DNA from: Streptomyces viridiviolaceus
GTDB lineage: Bacteria > Actinomycetota > Actinomycetes > Streptomycetales > Streptomycetaceae
Length of the DNA stretch: 64,000 nt
Direction: 5' to 3'
Assembly (NCBI RefSeq): GCF_014650995.1
Contig: NZ_BMWA01000035.1
Location: forward strand, 15,158-79,157
The notes beneath the pieces were generated by a model that did no database searches, was not told the origin of the DNA, and saw only the letters and a list, made by a program, of their open reading frames with translations. Positions within the stretch are counted from its first letter, which is position 1. Each line of letters opens with the position of its first letter. Positions 46,096 to 54,556 of this stretch are shown here, piece after piece. A program made the position numbers and the translations under genes.

Positions 46096-47398
46096 GCCGA
46101 TGTTCGACGTCGTGGTGGTCGGCGCCGGCCCCGCGGGCTGCGCCGCCGCGCTGGAGGCCGCGCGGGCCGGCCGCTCGGTGGCCCTGGTGGAGCGCGGGCC
46201 GTACCCGGGTGCGAAGAACGTGTACGGCGGTGTGGTCTACGGCCGCGTCCTGGACGAACTGGTGCCGCGGTGGTGGGAGCTGATGCCCGTGCAGCGGTGG
46301 GTGACGCGCCGCTCCACGATGCTCATGACGGGAACCCAGGCCCTGACCGTGGACTTCCGCACCGAGGACTGGGGCAGGCCGCCGTACAACGGGGCGACCG
46401 CGTTCCGCGCCGACCTCGACGGATGGCTCGCGTCCCTGGCCCAGGACGCCGGCGCGGTTCTGGTCCCGTCGACCGTGGCCACCGGGCTGCTGCGGGACGC
46501 CCGCGGCAGGGTGACCGGGGTCAGCACCGACCGCCCCGACGGGGACCTGACGGCGGGGGTGGTGATCGCCTGTGACGGGGTGAACTCCTTCCTCGCCAAG
46601 GAGGCGGGGCTGTTCCGGCCGGAGCCGGGCGGGCGGCATCTGACGCTCGGGGTGAAGGAGACCCTGGCCCTGCCGCGCGAGACGATCGAGGAGCGGTTCG
46701 CGCTCACCGGCCGCGACGGCCTCGACCTGGAGATCCTCGGCTGCACCCGGGGCATCCCGGGCGGGGGCTTCCTCTACACGAACCTCGACTCCGTCAGCAT
46801 CGGCGTCGTCCTGGGGCTGCCCGGGCTGGCCTCGGCCAAGGTGCGGCCCGAGGAGCTGCTGACGGACCTGAAGGCCCACCCCGCGATCGCCCCGCTGGTC
46901 CGCGGCGGCCGGCTGACCGAGTACGCGGCGCACCTCATCCCCGAAGGGGGCTACGACTCGATGCCCGAGCTCGTCGGCGACGGCATCCTCGTCGCCGGGG
47001 ACGCGGCGGCGATGTGCCTGGCGGCCGGCATCTGGCTGGAGGGCGTCAACTTCGCGCTGGGCGCCGGGATGTACGCCGGCCGGGCGGCGGCCGCGGCGGT
47101 CGCCTCCGGGGACACCTCGGCCACGGGACTGGCCGGGTACCGCCGGCTGCTGGAGGACTCGTTCGTGCTCGCCGACCACAGGAAGCTGCGCAGGGCGCCC
47201 GGGCTGGTCTTCTCGGAGCGCGTGCAGCGGCAGTACCCGGGGCTCGTCTGCGACGTGGTGCAGGGCATGTTCCAGGTCGACAACCCGCGGCCGAAGCCGG
47301 GGCTGCGCCGTCTGCTGACCCGCGCCGCCCGGGACCGGCGCGTGCGACTGCGCCATCTGCTGTCCGACACCCTGACCGGATTGAGGTCCTTCGGATGA
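46088..47398 (+). CDS. fixC: FixC-type ETF:quinone oxidoreductase flavoprotein
   Basis: 436-residue FAD enzyme of the ETF-QO/FixC family. N-terminal FAD motif FDVVVVGAGPAGCAAALEAARAG (VVVGAGPAGCAAALEAARAG), followed by ERGPYPGAKNVYGGVVYG, typical of FixC. ACDGVNSFLAKEAGL and LVAGDAAAMCLAAGIWLEGVNFA are further FAD and quinone-region blocks. It should take electrons from the ETF and, with the ferredoxin FixX, deliver them to membrane quinone. It is flanked by etfA (8-bp overlap) and fixX (ATGA). Confidence 0.93.
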   Translation: MTEPMFDVVVVGAGPAGCAAALEAARAGRSVALVERGPYPGAKNVYGGVVYGRVLDELVPRWWELMPVQRWVTRRSTMLMTGTQALTVDFRTEDWGRPPYNGATAFRADLDGWLASLAQDAGAVLVPSTVATGLLRDARGRVTGVSTDRPDGDLTAGVVIACDGVNSFLAKEAGLFRPEPGGRHLTLGVKETLALPRETIEERFALTGRDGLDLEILGCTRGIPGGGFLYTNLDSVSIGVVLGLPGLASAKVRPEELLTDLKAHPAIAPLVRGGRLTEYAAHLIPEGGYDSMPELVGDGILVAGDAAAMCLAAGIWLEGVNFALGAGMYAGRAAAAAVASGDTSATGLAGYRRLLEDSFVLADHRKLRRAPGLVFSERVQRQYPGLVCDVVQGMFQVDNPRPKPGLRRLLTRAARDRRVRLRHLLSDTLTGLRSFG

Positions 47399-47688
47399 CC
47401 GACTACCGCGACAGCTCTTTCGAGGCACGCATGTCCACGGTGGACTTCCGGGTGTCCGACCGGGCGCACATCACCGTCGACACCGAGATCTGCCGGGCGT
47501 GCACGACGCGTACCTGTGTGCACGCGTGCCCCGCGGACCTGTTCGTGCCCACCTCGGACGGCGGGATCCTCTTCAACTACGAGCAGTGCTTCGAGTGCGG
47601 CACCTGCTACCAGATCTGTGACGCGCAGGGCGCGATCACCTGGACGTATCCGGACGGCGGCAGCGGGGTCGCCTTCCGCCGGGGGTGA
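47395..47688 (+). CDS. fixX: FixX-like 4Fe-4S ferredoxin
   Basis: 97-residue ferredoxin subunit partner of FixC. Cysteines lie in CRACTTRTCVHACPADLF and CFECGTCYQICDAQGAI. The first cluster motif has a non-canonical spacing; the second (CxxCxxC with a final C) is intact. FixX corresponds to the fused iron-sulfur domain of eukaryotic ETF-QO. The ATG overlaps the fixC stop, and the stop overlaps the GTG of etfB. Confidence 0.93.
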   Translation: MTDYRDSSFEARMSTVDFRVSDRAHITVDTEICRACTTRTCVHACPADLFVPTSDGGILFNYEQCFECGTCYQICDAQGAITWTYPDGGSGVAFRRG

Positions 47689-48617
47689 CGGCGATGCAGC
47701 CGACGGACGGTACCGCGCCGGCGTCTCCCGGTCCGCTGGTGGTGGCGGCCCTGTCCTGGGCCGACCCCCGCGCCGTGGTCGACCCCCTGTCGGCAGAGGT
47801 GACGGCGGACGCCCGGGCCGGCGCGAGCGCCGCCGACCGGTGCGCCCTCGAACACGCGCTGCGGCTCGCCCCGTTGCTGGGCGGGCGGTGCGTGGCGGTG
47901 ACGGTGGGCCCGGCGGACGCCGACCTGCTGCTCCGCGACGCTCTCGCCGCGGGCGCGGACGAGGTGCTGAGGGTCGACGCCCCGGTGGTCCGGGATCCGG
48001 CCGACGACGGTGACACGACCGCCGCGGCCCTGCTCACCGGGCTTGCGCGGGTGTACGGCCGCGCCCCCGACCTGGTCGTGTGCGGTGATCACTCCGCGGG
48101 CCGGGGCACCGGCGCCACGCCGGCGTTCCTGGCCGCCCGGATCGGTGCCGCGCAGGCCCTCGGTCTCCTCGGCGTCAGCGCCTGCGACGGTGTCGTACGG
48201 GCGCTGCGGCGGCTGGACGGGGGGCGCCGGGAACGCCTGACGGTGCCGCTCCCGGCGGTGTGTTCGGTCGAGCCCACCCTCGCCCTGCGCCGGGGCCCGC
48301 TCGCCTCGGTGCTCCGTGCCCAGCGGGCCGAGGTCCCGGTGGTGCCGTGGGAGGAGGCCGCGGGCTCGGCGCGTCCCGGCGTCAGGGCGGGTGCCGCCCG
48401 TCCCTACCGGCCGCGGGCGCGCCTCCTGGCCGCTCCCCCGGGCCCCGATGCCCGCGCCAGACTGCGGGAGCTGACCGGCGCGGACGTCCGCCCGGCGGCC
48501 CGTCGGGTGGTGTTCCCGGACACCCCGGCCGAGGCCGCCGACCTGCTCATCCGTCACCTCGTGGAACGCGGCTACCTGGAAGGGCCGCCCGGCCCGGGCG
48601 ACGGCGAGAGTTTCTGA
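47685..48617 (+). CDS. etfB: Electron transfer flavoprotein beta subunit, mycofactocin-associated
   Basis: 310 residues of the adenine-nucleotide alpha-hydrolase fold. Recognisable parts: DRCALEHALRLAPLLGGRCVAVTVGP, LLRDALAAGADEVLRVDAP, PDLVVCGDHSAGRGTGATPAFLA (split at GDHS) and LPAVCSVEP. It is divergent from housekeeping EtfB and longer by about 50 residues at the C-terminus. GTG 47685 overlaps the fixX stop (GTGA); ATG 47694 is an alternative. The order etfA-fixC-fixX-etfB is unusual. Confidence 0.88.
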   Translation: MTAMQPTDGTAPASPGPLVVAALSWADPRAVVDPLSAEVTADARAGASAADRCALEHALRLAPLLGGRCVAVTVGPADADLLLRDALAAGADEVLRVDAPVVRDPADDGDTTAAALLTGLARVYGRAPDLVVCGDHSAGRGTGATPAFLAARIGAAQALGLLGVSACDGVVRALRRLDGGRRERLTVPLPAVCSVEPTLALRRGPLASVLRAQRAEVPVVPWEEAAGSARPGVRAGAARPYRPRARLLAAPPGPDARARLRELTGADVRPAARRVVFPDTPAEAADLLIRHLVERGYLEGPPGPGDGESF

Positions 48618-48682
48618 CCGGGAGCCGCACGAGCCGTGGAGCGGCCCGCCCGGCAGGTTCCGACAGTGGAAGGCAGGAGAGT

Positions 48683-48775
48683 GTGAGCAGCAATCACCCG
48701 GTCGCGGAGCGCGACGACGAGCCGACGGTCCGTGCTGCGGTCGGGACGAGCGTGCAGGGCGGGTCCGCCCCATGA
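48683..48775 (+). CDS. Possible 30-residue peptide gene
   Basis: GTG at 48683, behind GCAGGAGAGT, opens a 30-codon frame (VSSNHPVAERDDEPTVRAAV, then GTSVQGGSAP). Its TGA overlaps the mftF ATG (ATGA), matching the coupling of every other junction in the operon. Third-position GC is high (26 of 30). No similarity is known. It could be a leader peptide coupling translation of mftF, or a small protein. Confidence 0.45.
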   Translation: MSSNHPVAERDDEPTVRAAVGTSVQGGSAP

Positions 48776-50184
48776 CGCCTGCGAAGCTGAGAGTGAAGGC
48801 CGACGGCAGTCTGCGGCGGCTGGCCGAGGGGCGGGTCCTGCTGGGAGGGTCGCCGCTGAGCGTGATGCGCCTGACCGCGCGCGGGGCCCGGCTGCTCGAC
48901 GAATGGCTGGGCGGCGCACCGGTGTCGGACGTACCGGCGCATCGCCGGCTGGTGCGCGTGCTGACCGACCGGGGCGCGGTCCATCCCGTGCGCGAGGGGA
49001 CCTCCCGTACGGCACGTGACGTGACCGTCGTCGTCCCCGTCCGGGACGACGCCGAGGGCCTGGCGCGGCTGCTGCCCCGGCTCACGGGGGTCGCGCGGAC
49101 CGTCGTCGTCGACGACGGTTCCGCCGTTCCCGTGCCGGGGGCTGCCGTGCGCCACGAGTCCGCGCGCGGTCCGGCGGCGGCCCGCAATGCCGGCTGGCGC
49201 CTGGCCCGGACCGAGTTCGTGCTGTTCTGCGACGCGGACGTCGTCCCGGAGGACGGCTGGCTGGAACCGCTGCTGCGGCACATGGAGGACGCGGACGTGG
49301 CGGCCGTGGCGCCCCGGGTGCTCAGCGTCCCCGGCGCCGGCGCGCTGGCCCGTTACGAGGAGGACCGGCCCTCCCTCGACCTGGGCGGCTGTCCTGCGCC
49401 GGTCCGGCCGGGCAGCCGCGTCTCCTACGTGCCCGCGGCGGCCCTGCTGGTGCGCACGTCGGCGCTGCGCCGTCACGGCGGGTTCGACGAGGGCATGAGG
49501 TTCGGCGAGGACGTCGACCTCGTGTGGCGGATGGCCGGCGCCGGTGACCGCGTCCGCTACGAGGCCGAGGCCGTCGTACGTCATCGGCCGCGTCCCGACT
49601 GGACGGCGTGGGTGCGGCAGCGGTTCGGCTACGGTACGTCCGCCGCGCCGCTCGCCCTGCGGCACGGCAGGGCCGTCGCCCCGGTGCGGATGTCGCCGTG
49701 GACGGCGCTGTCCTGGGCGGCGGTGGCGGCGGGGCGTCCCTGGGCGGGAGCGGCCGTCGCGGGCGTCACCGCGAGCCTGCTGCCGCGGAAGCTGGCCGGG
49801 TCCGGGGTGCCCGCGGACGAGGCGCTGCGGCTGGCGCTGCTCGGGCACCTGGGTGGAGGCCGGGTCCTCGCGGACGCGGTGACACGTGCGTGGTGGCCCG
49901 TGGCGGTGCCCGTGCTGGCCGCGTCACGGCCGGGACGGCTGCTGTTGACGGCGGCGTTCGCACGTCACGTGGACGAGTGGCGCCGTGTCAGGCCCCGTAC
50001 CGGGCTGCCGCGGTGGTGTCTGATCCGCATCGCGGACGACGCCGCGTACGGCGCCGGTGTCTGGTGGGGGGCGCTGCGCCACCGCACCGTCGCGCCGCTC
50101 CTGCCGGACCTCGCGGACTGGCCCCCTCGGGCGGGACGGGCGGCGGCCGGGCGGCACGAGGACTGTTCGGTGGGGTCGGCATGA
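48772..50184 (+). CDS. mftF: Mycofactocin glycosyltransferase MftF
   Basis: 470 residues. An N-terminal mycofactocin-specific region (VKADGSLRRLAEGRVLLGGSPLSVMRL, seen as RRLAEGRVLLGGSPLSVMRL) precedes a GT-A family 2 domain: VTVVVPVRDDAEG, VVVDDGS, ARGPAAARNAGWRLARTEF, CDADVVPEDGW and a GEDVDLVWRM acceptor motif. The C-terminus is Ala-rich, with possible membrane-associated helices (about 300-420). In mycobacteria MftF adds glucose units to premycofactocin, so a glycosylated cofactor is likely here. It overlaps mftE by ATGA. Confidence 0.95.
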   Translation: MTPAKLRVKADGSLRRLAEGRVLLGGSPLSVMRLTARGARLLDEWLGGAPVSDVPAHRRLVRVLTDRGAVHPVREGTSRTARDVTVVVPVRDDAEGLARLLPRLTGVARTVVVDDGSAVPVPGAAVRHESARGPAAARNAGWRLARTEFVLFCDADVVPEDGWLEPLLRHMEDADVAAVAPRVLSVPGAGALARYEEDRPSLDLGGCPAPVRPGSRVSYVPAAALLVRTSALRRHGGFDEGMRFGEDVDLVWRMAGAGDRVRYEAEAVVRHRPRPDWTAWVRQRFGYGTSAAPLALRHGRAVAPVRMSPWTALSWAAVAAGRPWAGAAVAGVTASLLPRKLAGSGVPADEALRLALLGHLGGGRVLADAVTRAWWPVAVPVLAASRPGRLLLTAAFARHVDEWRRVRPRTGLPRWCLIRIADDAAYGAGVWWGALRHRTVAPLLPDLADWPPRAGRAAAGRHEDCSVGSA

Positions 50185-50912
50185 CGCAGGCCGTTCCACG
50201 TCGCCTCCGTGACCTCGGGTGGCCCGATCTGGCGGACACGGCGGCCGAGAGCGTGCTGGTCGTCCCCCTGGGGGCGACCGAGCAGCACGGCCCCCACCTC
50301 CCCTTCACCGTGGACACGGACATCGCCTCCGCGCTGGCCGAGCAGCTCGCCGCGGCCCGCGCCGACACGGTGCTGGCACCCGCGGTGCCCTATGGCTCCA
50401 GCGGCGAGCACGCCGGTTTCGCGGGGACGTTGTCGATCGGCCAGCAGGCCCTGGAGACGCTGGTGGTGGAGCTGGTCCGCTCGGCGGACGCGTTCGACGG
50501 AGTGTTCCTGGTGTGCGGGCACGGGGGCAACGCCGCACCACTGGGCCGGGCGCTGCGGCAGCTGCGCGGGGAGGGGCGCCGCACCGGCCTGTGGCTGCCG
50601 TCCGGGTTGCCGCACGACAGTCACGCCGGGCTGCTGGAGACGTCCGCGGTGATGTGGCTGCGCGGTGACGTGGTCCGCGCGAACCGCTCGGAGCCGGGTG
50701 AGAGCAGGCCGTTGGCACAGCTCATGCCGACGCTGCGGAGCGGCGGGGTGCGGTCGGTCAGCCCCAACGGAGTGCTGGGTGATCCGACGGGGGCCTCGGC
50801 CGAGGAGGGCCGGTACGTTCTGGCCACGTGGCTGGTGGGGCTGCTGGCCGCCTTCGACGAGTGGGCCGCGGGGCGTCAGCGCCTGCCCGGCGGATCGGGT
50901 CGCGCGACGTAG
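50181..50912 (+). CDS. mftE: Mycofactocin peptidase MftE (creatininase fold)
   Basis: 243-residue creatininase-family metallopeptidase that cuts the modified Val-Tyr pair off MftA. Metal-binding residues: ATEQHGPHLPFTVDTDIA (Glu, His and Asp ligands), LVCGHGGNAAPLG and HAGLLETSAVMWL. It starts within the mftF stop and closes the operon, since a strong terminator follows at 50934. In mycobacteria mftE follows mftD; here no mftD is present. Confidence 0.94.
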   Translation: MTQAVPRRLRDLGWPDLADTAAESVLVVPLGATEQHGPHLPFTVDTDIASALAEQLAAARADTVLAPAVPYGSSGEHAGFAGTLSIGQQALETLVVELVRSADAFDGVFLVCGHGGNAAPLGRALRQLRGEGRRTGLWLPSGLPHDSHAGLLETSAVMWLRGDVVRANRSEPGESRPLAQLMPTLRSGGVRSVSPNGVLGDPTGASAEEGRYVLATWLVGLLAAFDEWAAGRQRLPGGSGRAT

Positions 50913-50933
50913 GCGGCGGCAGGGCGTGCGACA

Positions 50934-50970
50934 GGCCCGGGGTGTCCGAGGGGATCGGACACCCCGGGCC
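50934..50970 (+). terminator. Terminator of the mycofactocin operon
   Basis: Perfect 16-bp stem GGCCCGGGGTGTCCGA with TCGGACACCCCGGGCC, 5-base loop, followed by TTGTG. Confidence 0.88.
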
Positions 50971-51067
50971 TTGTGCGGGGCCGCGCGGGTCGCGGTGACG
51001 GGGCCGCGAGCGGGCCTCGACGACGGGCCGGGCGGCTCGTCCGGGCACTTCGGCTGGAACGCGGGAA

Positions 51068-51109
51068 GGCGAGAGGTGACGGACGGGGGAAGTACCGTCA
51101 CCTCTCGCC
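51068..51109 (-). terminator. Terminator of the MFS exporter gene
   Basis: Perfect 15-bp stem GGCGAGAGGTGACGG with CCGTCACCTCTCGCC, 12-base loop. Confidence 0.85.
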
Positions 51110-51125
51110 GGTCAGGGTCCGAGCG

Positions 51126-52706
51126 TCACCGCTCGGGTACGAGGACCGTGCCGTCCTGCGGGGTGTGGGTGCCGTCGGCCGCGGGCTGCTGCGGGCGCCT
51201 GACCCCGCGGAGCAGGGCCACGGAGACGAGGGCCCCCAGGAGCATCACGCCGCCCGCGGTGACCGCGGCGATGTGGACGCTGTCGGTGAACGCCTCGCGG
51301 ACCACCCGCAGCAGTGCCGCGCCGAGGTCGGCGGGCAGTTCGCGGGTCGCGGCCAGGGCGCCGCCGAGCGTCTCCTGAGCGGCGTCCTTGGCCTCGCCCG
51401 GCAGTCCCGCGGGGGCGTGGTCGGAGACGAAGCCCCGGTAGACGGCCGTGCCGACCGTGCCGAGGATCGCGATGCCGAGCGCACCGCCGAACTCCTGTCC
51501 GGTCTGCAGCGTCGCCGACGCGGTGCCGGCGGCCTCCGGCGGGGCGGAGGCGACGACGAGGTCGGTGATGAGGGTGACCACGACCGCGAGCCCGGCGCTG
51601 AACAGGATCACCCCGGTGAGCAGGACGGGCAGGCCGTCGTCGGTGGGGAGGCGGAGCAGCACCATGAAGCCGACGAAGGCGAGCACGAAGGCGCCGGCGA
51701 TCACGTACGCGGGGTGCACCTTGCGGACGAGCGCGGTGGCGACGGGGATGACCAGGACCACGGCGACGGTGCCGGGGATCAGCCACAGCGCGGCCTTGAG
51801 GGCGCTGTAGCCGAGGACCAGTTCCAGGTACTGGGTGGTGAAGACCGAGAAGCCGACCATGGCGAAGATGGCGACCAGGTTGACCATGATGGATCCGCTG
51901 AACCCGCGGTTGCGGAACAGGGAGATGTCGAGCAGCGCGTGGGGGCTTCGGCGCTGCCTGCCCACGAACAGGGCGCCGAAGACCAGGCCGACCGCGATCG
52001 CCGCGACGGGGACCGCCCCGAGTCCGTCCATGGCGAGCTTCTTGATGCCGTAGATGATCGGCAGGACGGCCGCCAGGGACAGCAGACCGCTGAGCGTGTC
52101 GAACTTGGACGCGCTGGTGTCGCGGTATTCCGGCAGCAGTTTCGGTGCCACCACGAGCAGCAGCAACATGACCGGGACGTTGATCAGGAAGACGGAGCCC
52201 CACCAGAACTGGCTGAGCATCACACCGCTGAGCAGGGGGCCGAGCGCCGTGCCCGCGGACATGCCCGCGGACCAGACGGCGATGGCCGACCGGCGCTGCT
52301 TCTCGTCGTGGAACATGTTGCGGATCAGGGCCAGCGTCGAGGGCATGAGGGTCGCCCCGCCGATGCCCTGGACCGCTCGGGCCAGGATGAGCATCTCCGC
52401 GCTGGTGGCGTAGGCGGCCATCGCGGAGGAGGCCCCGAAGGCCGCCGCGCCGATGAGCAGCAGCCGGCGGCGTCCGATGCGGTCACCGAGCGAGCCCATG
52501 GTGAGCAGCAGCCCGGCGAGGACGAAGGCGTAGATGTCGATGACCCACAGCTGCTGGGCGCTCGTCGGTGCCAGTTCCTGGCTGAGCTGCGGCAGCGCGA
52601 AGTACATCACTGTCATGTCCATTGAAACAAGGAGGATCGGCAGCAGCAGCACACCGAGGCCGATCCACTCCTTGCGCCCTGCCAGAGGGCCCTGAGTTCC
52701 CGTCAT
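51126..52706 (-). CDS. DHA2-type (EmrB/QacA) MFS drug exporter
   Basis: 526-residue membrane protein with 14 predicted helices. Signature motifs: LVSMDMTVMYFALPQLSQEL (motif D1), MGSLGDRIGRRRLLLIG (motif A), GTALGPLLSGVM (motif C) and ILARAVQGIGGATLMP. Proton-driven export of hydrophobic compounds, probably the polyketide made here, is inferred from position. ATG 52706 was taken; GTG 52733 would add nine residues. It diverges from a TetR gene with an operator in the 169-bp gap. Confidence 0.92.
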   Translation of the reverse strand: MTGTQGPLAGRKEWIGLGVLLLPILLVSMDMTVMYFALPQLSQELAPTSAQQLWVIDIYAFVLAGLLLTMGSLGDRIGRRRLLLIGAAAFGASSAMAAYATSAEMLILARAVQGIGGATLMPSTLALIRNMFHDEKQRRSAIAVWSAGMSAGTALGPLLSGVMLSQFWWGSVFLINVPVMLLLLVVAPKLLPEYRDTSASKFDTLSGLLSLAAVLPIIYGIKKLAMDGLGAVPVAAIAVGLVFGALFVGRQRRSPHALLDISLFRNRGFSGSIMVNLVAIFAMVGFSVFTTQYLELVLGYSALKAALWLIPGTVAVVLVIPVATALVRKVHPAYVIAGAFVLAFVGFMVLLRLPTDDGLPVLLTGVILFSAGLAVVVTLITDLVVASAPPEAAGTASATLQTGQEFGGALGIAILGTVGTAVYRGFVSDHAPAGLPGEAKDAAQETLGGALAATRELPADLGAALLRVVREAFTDSVHIAAVTAGGVMLLGALVSVALLRGVRRPQQPAADGTHTPQDGTVLVPER

Positions 52707-52733
52707 GACCTGAACGGTACAAGCGTCTGACAC

Positions 52734-52750
52734 AATTGTCTAGGACAGTT
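52734..52750. promoter_or_regulatory. TetR operator between exporter and repressor genes
   Basis: AATTGTC-TAG-GACAGTT: 7-bp arms with one mismatch around a 3-base spacer, overlapping the exporter promoter. Confidence 0.65.
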
Positions 52751-52875
52751 CTGTAAGACGTTCATGTGAGACAGATCTATCAAGGCGTACGGGTGTCCGA
52801 GGTGGTGAATTTTTGGTGATCCTTCTCAGACGCGTGTCTCGCACACACGTGTTGACCTGGGCTAAGGTCGCAGCC

Positions 52876-53457
52876 ATGGGAAACCGAGAAGCACTCCTCG
52901 AAGGGGCCAAGCGGTGCCTCTACGAGAAGGGGTACGCGCGCACCACCGCACGAGACCTCGTGCGGGCATCCGGTGTCAGCCTGGCCGCCATCGGCTACCA
53001 CTTCGGCACCAAGGAGGCGCTCCTCAACGAAGCCCTCATTCAGGCCAGCCAGGAGTGGGGCGACGAACTCGAACGCGTCCTCGCGGCCAACGACGTCGAC
53101 GAGACCTCCACGCCGATGGAGCGCTTCGAGTCGACCTGGACCCGCATGATCGAACTGTTCGAGACCCACCGTCCGCTGTGGGCCGCCAGCTTCGAGATGA
53201 TCTCCCAGAGCGAGCACTCGGCCGAGATCCGGCAGTTCTTCTCCGCCAGCCAGGAGCAGGCCCGCCTCGGACTCGTCTCGCTCCTGCACAGCGCCATCCC
53301 CAAGGAGTCGGAGCGCTCCGTCGGACTCTTCTACCAGGCACTGCTCACCGGAGTGATGGCCCAGTGGCTGACCGACCCGTCCACCGCTCCCTCGGGCCGC
53401 GACCTCGCCGACGCGCTGAAGGCCATCGTGGGCGTGGCCGCCCTGTCCCACGACTGA
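52876..53457 (+). CDS. TetR/AcrR-family repressor
   Basis: 193 residues. N-terminal HTH: NREALLEGAKRCLYEKGYARTTARDLVRASGVSLAAIGYHFGTKEALLNEAL (split as CLYEKGYARTTARDL and VSLAAIGYHFGTKEALL). The C-terminal ligand domain resembles TetR_C proteins that control efflux pumps. It starts at ATG 52876, in keeping with the conserved N-terminus. It diverges from the MFS exporter across a shared operator and probably represses it until an inducer, perhaps the cluster's product, binds. Confidence 0.9.
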   Translation: MGNREALLEGAKRCLYEKGYARTTARDLVRASGVSLAAIGYHFGTKEALLNEALIQASQEWGDELERVLAANDVDETSTPMERFESTWTRMIELFETHRPLWAASFEMISQSEHSAEIRQFFSASQEQARLGLVSLLHSAIPKESERSVGLFYQALLTGVMAQWLTDPSTAPSGRDLADALKAIVGVAALSHD

Positions 53458-53498
53458 CGCCCCCTCACCGGGGGCCGGCGGCCCCGCCACACACGACG

Positions 53499-53538
53499 GA
53501 GGTCCGGGCGCGCGCAGCACGGCGCGCACCCGGACCTC
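53499..53538. terminator. Bidirectional terminator between tetR and the SDR gene
   Basis: 16-bp stem with one mismatch, GAGGTCCGGGCGCGCG with CGCGCACCCGGACCTC. Confidence 0.85.
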
Positions 53539-53564
53539 ACCCATGAGCGGACCGGCGAGGCCGG

Positions 53565-54413
53565 TCAGCTGCCGAGCTTCATCAGCACACCGGCGTCGAC
53601 CTTCAGCTGCATGCCCGTCACGTAGCGGGACTCCTCGGACGCCAGGTACGTGACCGCGTGCGACACCTCCTCCGGCTCGATCCACGGGACCGGCATGGCG
53701 TGGTAGGCCTTGAAGCCCAGCTCCGCGTCCTCGCGGGTCGGGTTCTCCACGTCCGGCCGGAACGTGCGGTACGTCGCGTCGTTCAGCAGCATGTCGGTGT
53801 TGCAGTTCGTCGGGTGCACGGCGTTGACCCGCGTACCGACCGGTGCCAGCTGCAGCGCCAGCGTCTCCACGTACTCCACGAGCACCGCCTTGGCGAAGCG
53901 GTACGCCGTGCCGCCGGGGCCGGCCGGGCCGCTGTCACCGCGGGCGCCCACCAGACCGGCGACGGAGCCGATCACGATGATCGAGGCTCCCGCCTCGAGG
54001 TGCGGGAGCGCGGCGTGCACGGTGTTGACGGCGCCCAGCAGGTTCACGTCGACGGTGTCCGTGAACGCCGCTATCGGGCGCCCCGGGCCGATGGGCAGAA
54101 TGGAGGCGTTGGCCACCACCACGTCCAGCCGGCCGAGTTCCGCGACGCCCTCGTCGACCGCGCGGCGCAGCGCCTCCCGGTCACGCACGTCCACCTGGCG
54201 GGTGACGACCCGTCGCCCGGCCTTCCTGACCAGGCGCGCCGTCTCCTCCAGGTCCTCCGGCGTCGCCATCGGGTACTCGGTGATCTCGATGTCCTCACAG
54301 ATGTCGAGCGCAATGACGTCGGCGCCTTCCTCGGCAAGCCGTACGGCATGGCTGCGGCCCTGCCCCCGCGCCGCTCCGGTGATGACGACGACCTTGCCTT
54401 CCACGCGGCCCAT
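53565..54413 (-). CDS. Mycofactocin-coupled short-chain dehydrogenase
   Basis: 282-residue classical SDR of the mycofactocin-coupled subfamily. Cofactor site: VVVITGAARGQGRSHAVRLA (the GQGRSHAVRLAEEGAD stretch is diagnostic) with DICEDI after it. Catalytic Ser is in IIVIGSVAGLVGARG and Tyr in GGTAYRFAKAVL. Enzymes of this group keep NAD(H) bound and pass electrons to mycofactocin. GGAGG lies four bases before the ATG. It diverges from the PKS, so the likely role is oxidising an alcohol in the polyketide or its precursor. Confidence 0.93.
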   Translation of the reverse strand: MGRVEGKVVVITGAARGQGRSHAVRLAEEGADVIALDICEDIEITEYPMATPEDLEETARLVRKAGRRVVTRQVDVRDREALRRAVDEGVAELGRLDVVVANASILPIGPGRPIAAFTDTVDVNLLGAVNTVHAALPHLEAGASIIVIGSVAGLVGARGDSGPAGPGGTAYRFAKAVLVEYVETLALQLAPVGTRVNAVHPTNCNTDMLLNDATYRTFRPDVENPTREDAELGFKAYHAMPVPWIEPEEVSHAVTYLASEESRYVTGMQLKVDAGVLMKLGS

Positions 54414-54556
54414 GGGCCCTCCTTGTCGATGCACACATGCTCGGTGCCCACTGGTCTATCACCGACCAAAGCCGCCATCGCTATTCACGCACCCCTTAAT
54501 ACCCACAGAGAAGAAAGCGACCGGACGGACCTCGTCCCGGCCGATTAGTGGTCGAC

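Noticed and set aside
52876..53457. TetR protein considered as the mycofactocin regulator MftR
   Set aside because: It diverges from the MFS exporter with a clear operator between them, so local control of the exporter is the better reading.
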